From positions 748,760 through 812,759 of the forward strand of contig NZ_WJPK01000001.1 in NCBI RefSeq assembly GCF_009649685.1: a stretch of DNA of 64,000 nt. Reading direction: 5' to 3'. A program made the translations under genes and the position numbers. The stretch's first letter is position 1; every line of letters starts with the position of its first letter. The notes under the pieces are model-generated. The model worked only from the letters and a program-made list of their open reading frames with translations. It searched no databases and had not been told where the DNA came from. Origin of the DNA: Flavobacteriaceae bacterium EG-1. Lineage in GTDB: Bacteria; Bacteroidota; Bacteroidia; Flavobacteriales; Flavobacteriaceae. Positions 62,444-64,000 of this stretch are shown here, piece by piece.

Positions 62444-64000
62444 ATGAAAAAAACACTCTTGATTTCATTCGTATTATTACTATTTATTAATTGCCGGAAT
62501 GCACCTATAATTCCAACCGGGCTAGTAACAAAAAATGCTATGGTTGTTTCGGCACGAGAAGAAGCTTCAAAAATAGGCTCTGAAATTTTAGAACAAGGAG
62601 GTAATGCATTTGATGCTATGGTTGCTACAGAAATGGCTTTGGCTGTTGCATATCCTTTTGCAGGTAATTTAGGCGGTGGTGGTTTTATGGTCTATAGAAA
62701 AGCAGATGGTACAACTGGTGCTATAGATTATAGAGAGAAAGCTCCACTTTCTGCACATGCTGATATGTATCTCGATAGTGTAGGTGAAGTTATTCCAAAA
62801 ATGAGTACCGTAGGCGCTACTGCAATTGGTGTTCCCGGTACTGTAGCAGGTGTATATGAGGTACATAAAAAATTTGGTTCCTTACCATTCGAAACTATTT
62901 TAAAACCTGTAATAGCCTTAGCCGAACGTGGTGTGGTTGTTACTGAGAAGCAAGCAAAACGATTAGCCGGGTACCACGAGCTAATGATAGAGGTAAATGG
63001 AGACAGTTTAGCTTTCCCAACCGTATGTAAAGCAGGAGATACCATTAAATATCAAGCTTTAGCAAATACCTTAAAACGTATTGCCAAAAATGGACGTGAT
63101 GGGTTTTATAAGGGTGAAACGGCAAAAAAGTTAGCCTCATTCATTCAAAATAAAGGAGGGTTTGTTACTGAAAAAGATTTAGCTAAATATGAAGCAAAAT
63201 GGCGCACACCAGTAACTTTTAATTATCGCGATTTAAAAATTATTTCTATGAGTCCGCCTAGTAGTGGTGGCTTTACCATAAATCAGATTTTTAAGATGAT
63301 GGAACCTCATGATATATCGTCATTTGGTCATAATTCTGAAAAAACTGTCCAATTATTCACGGAAGCTTCGCGAAGAGCATATGCAGATAGGAATTACTTT
63401 TTAGGAGATCCTGATTTTGTAGATATTCCTATGGATGAATTACTAAATGAATCGTATTTGAAAAAAAGAATGGAAAGCTTTTCTTGGGATGCAGCCACAA
63501 AATCAGCTGACGTTTCACATGGTGAAGTGGATATTATTGAAAGTATGGAGACCACGCATTATTCAATAGTAGATTCGGAGGGTACGGCTATTTCTGCTAC
63601 AACAACACTTAATGGAGGGTATGGTTCCAAATTATATTCTAATGAATTAGGCTTCTTCTTAAATAATGAAATGGATGATTTTAGTTCCAAGCCTGGAGTA
63701 CCTAACATGTTCGGATTAATTGGTGCAGAAGCGAATGCCATTGCACCAGAAAAACGAATGTTAAGCAGTATGACGCCTACTATAGTTGAAAAAAACGGAA
63801 AGTTATACATGGTAGTAGGCACACCTGGTGGTTCTACAATAATTACTGCTGTAGCCCAAACCATACTCAATGTTTATGAATTTAACTTTAGTATGCAAGA
63901 GGCTGTAAATGCACCGCGTTTCCATCATCAATGGTTACCTGATGCTATTATTTTTGAACCTGATGGTTTTACGAATAAACTCAAAGAAAATTTAAAAGCA
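62444..64000 (+). CDS. ggt: Gamma-glutamyltransferase, 3' end cut off
   Basis: The reading frame starts at ATG 62444 and runs off the right edge (about 519 residues seen). A lipobox-like LLFINC begins the protein, followed by the GGT core: VTKNAMVVSAREEASKIG, GGGGFMVYR, VPGTVAGVYEVHKKFG and the autocleavage site ETTHYSIVD, whose second threonine is the catalytic nucleophile. The small subunit then begins. Activity is hydrolysis or transfer of gamma-glutamyl groups from glutathione outside the inner membrane. Only the final residues are missing. Confidence 0.93.
   Translation, partial: MKKTLLISFVLLLFINCRNAPIIPTGLVTKNAMVVSAREEASKIGSEILEQGGNAFDAMVATEMALAVAYPFAGNLGGGGFMVYRKADGTTGAIDYREKAPLSAHADMYLDSVGEVIPKMSTVGATAIGVPGTVAGVYEVHKKFGSLPFETILKPVIALAERGVVVTEKQAKRLAGYHELMIEVNGDSLAFPTVCKAGDTIKYQALANTLKRIAKNGRDGFYKGETAKKLASFIQNKGGFVTEKDLAKYEAKWRTPVTFNYRDLKIISMSPPSSGGFTINQIFKMMEPHDISSFGHNSEKTVQLFTEASRRAYADRNYFLGDPDFVDIPMDELLNESYLKKRMESFSWDAATKSADVSHGEVDIIESMETTHYSIVDSEGTAISATTTLNGGYGSKLYSNELGFFLNNEMDDFSSKPGVPNMFGLIGAEANAIAPEKRMLSSMTPTIVEKNGKLYMVVGTPGGSTIITAVAQTILNVYEFNFSMQEAVNAPRFHHQWLPDAIIFEPDGFTNKLKENLKA

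Overview
The window looks like a stretch of chromosome from a low-GC marine-type member of the Bacteroidota, most likely family Flavobacteriaceae. Supporting signs are TTG/TAnnTTTG (-33/-7) promoters, weak or absent Shine-Dalgarno sites, many short lipoprotein signals, a TonB receptor with a carboxypeptidase-like N-terminal domain, a TPR-LuxR regulator, a sulfatase, a MutS2 without Smr domain, a fused E1 alpha/beta dehydrogenase and a QEGLA-motif protein. Genus cannot be fixed from the sequence alone. No tRNA, rRNA, CRISPR array or recognisable transposase was seen.

Positions 1-7,800 hold a cut-off secreted beta-propeller gene, a DUF6642-like protein, two unrelated lipoproteins, an AraC regulator, and an HxlR regulator divergent from a three-gene operon (two short-chain dehydrogenases and an NTF2-like protein). 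The HxlR intergenic region carries three matching inverted repeats over two well-formed divergent promoters. Positions 7,800-16,400 are accessory in character. A divergent ECF-sigma locus (sigma factor and anti-sigma on one side, small membrane protein and TonB-type outer membrane protein on the other) has the same promoter motif on both strands. A family of mosaic intergenic repeats surrounds a two-gene module of an OLD/AAA15-type ATPase and a small TOPRIM protein, a likely anti-phage system of the PARIS/AbiL/OLD type.

Positions 16,400-22,000 carry small proteins (two of them paralogous coiled coils), a DUF4832/DUF4874 lipoprotein, a hibernation factor, YceI and TerC. Positions 22,197-27,741 are a minus-strand biosynthetic cluster: FAD oxidoreductase, methyltransferase, type III polyketide synthase, dehydratase, ketosynthase, acyl carrier protein and a membrane protein. 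It probably makes an acyl-primed phenolic or pyrone lipid. A fused branched-chain-type 2-oxoacid dehydrogenase E1 lies just upstream. Positions 29,900-40,600 are mostly housekeeping or metabolic: 2OG dioxygenase, sulfatase, SUI1-like factor, nucleoside phosphorylase operon, response regulator, Ung, MutS2.

Positions 40,694-44,365 contain a cholesterol-dependent-cytolysin-like lipoprotein divergent from a membrane-anchored TPR-HTH regulator. The region between them has paired ATGGACA heptamers 11 bp apart placed upstream of each gene. The remainder (44,400-64,000) is typical flavobacterial core: DCC protein, two paralogous alpha/beta hydrolases with a QEGLA peptidase-like protein, a dicarboxylate symporter, chorismate synthase, a GlcD/GlcF fusion, a TlpA-like lipoprotein, an LVIVD lipoprotein, rhomboid, acyltransferase, sterol-desaturase family protein, endonuclease/exonuclease/phosphatase, phosphoglucosamine mutase, ACP phosphodiesterase-like protein and a cut-off gamma-glutamyltransferase. 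A perfect 50-bp palindrome separates one convergent pair.
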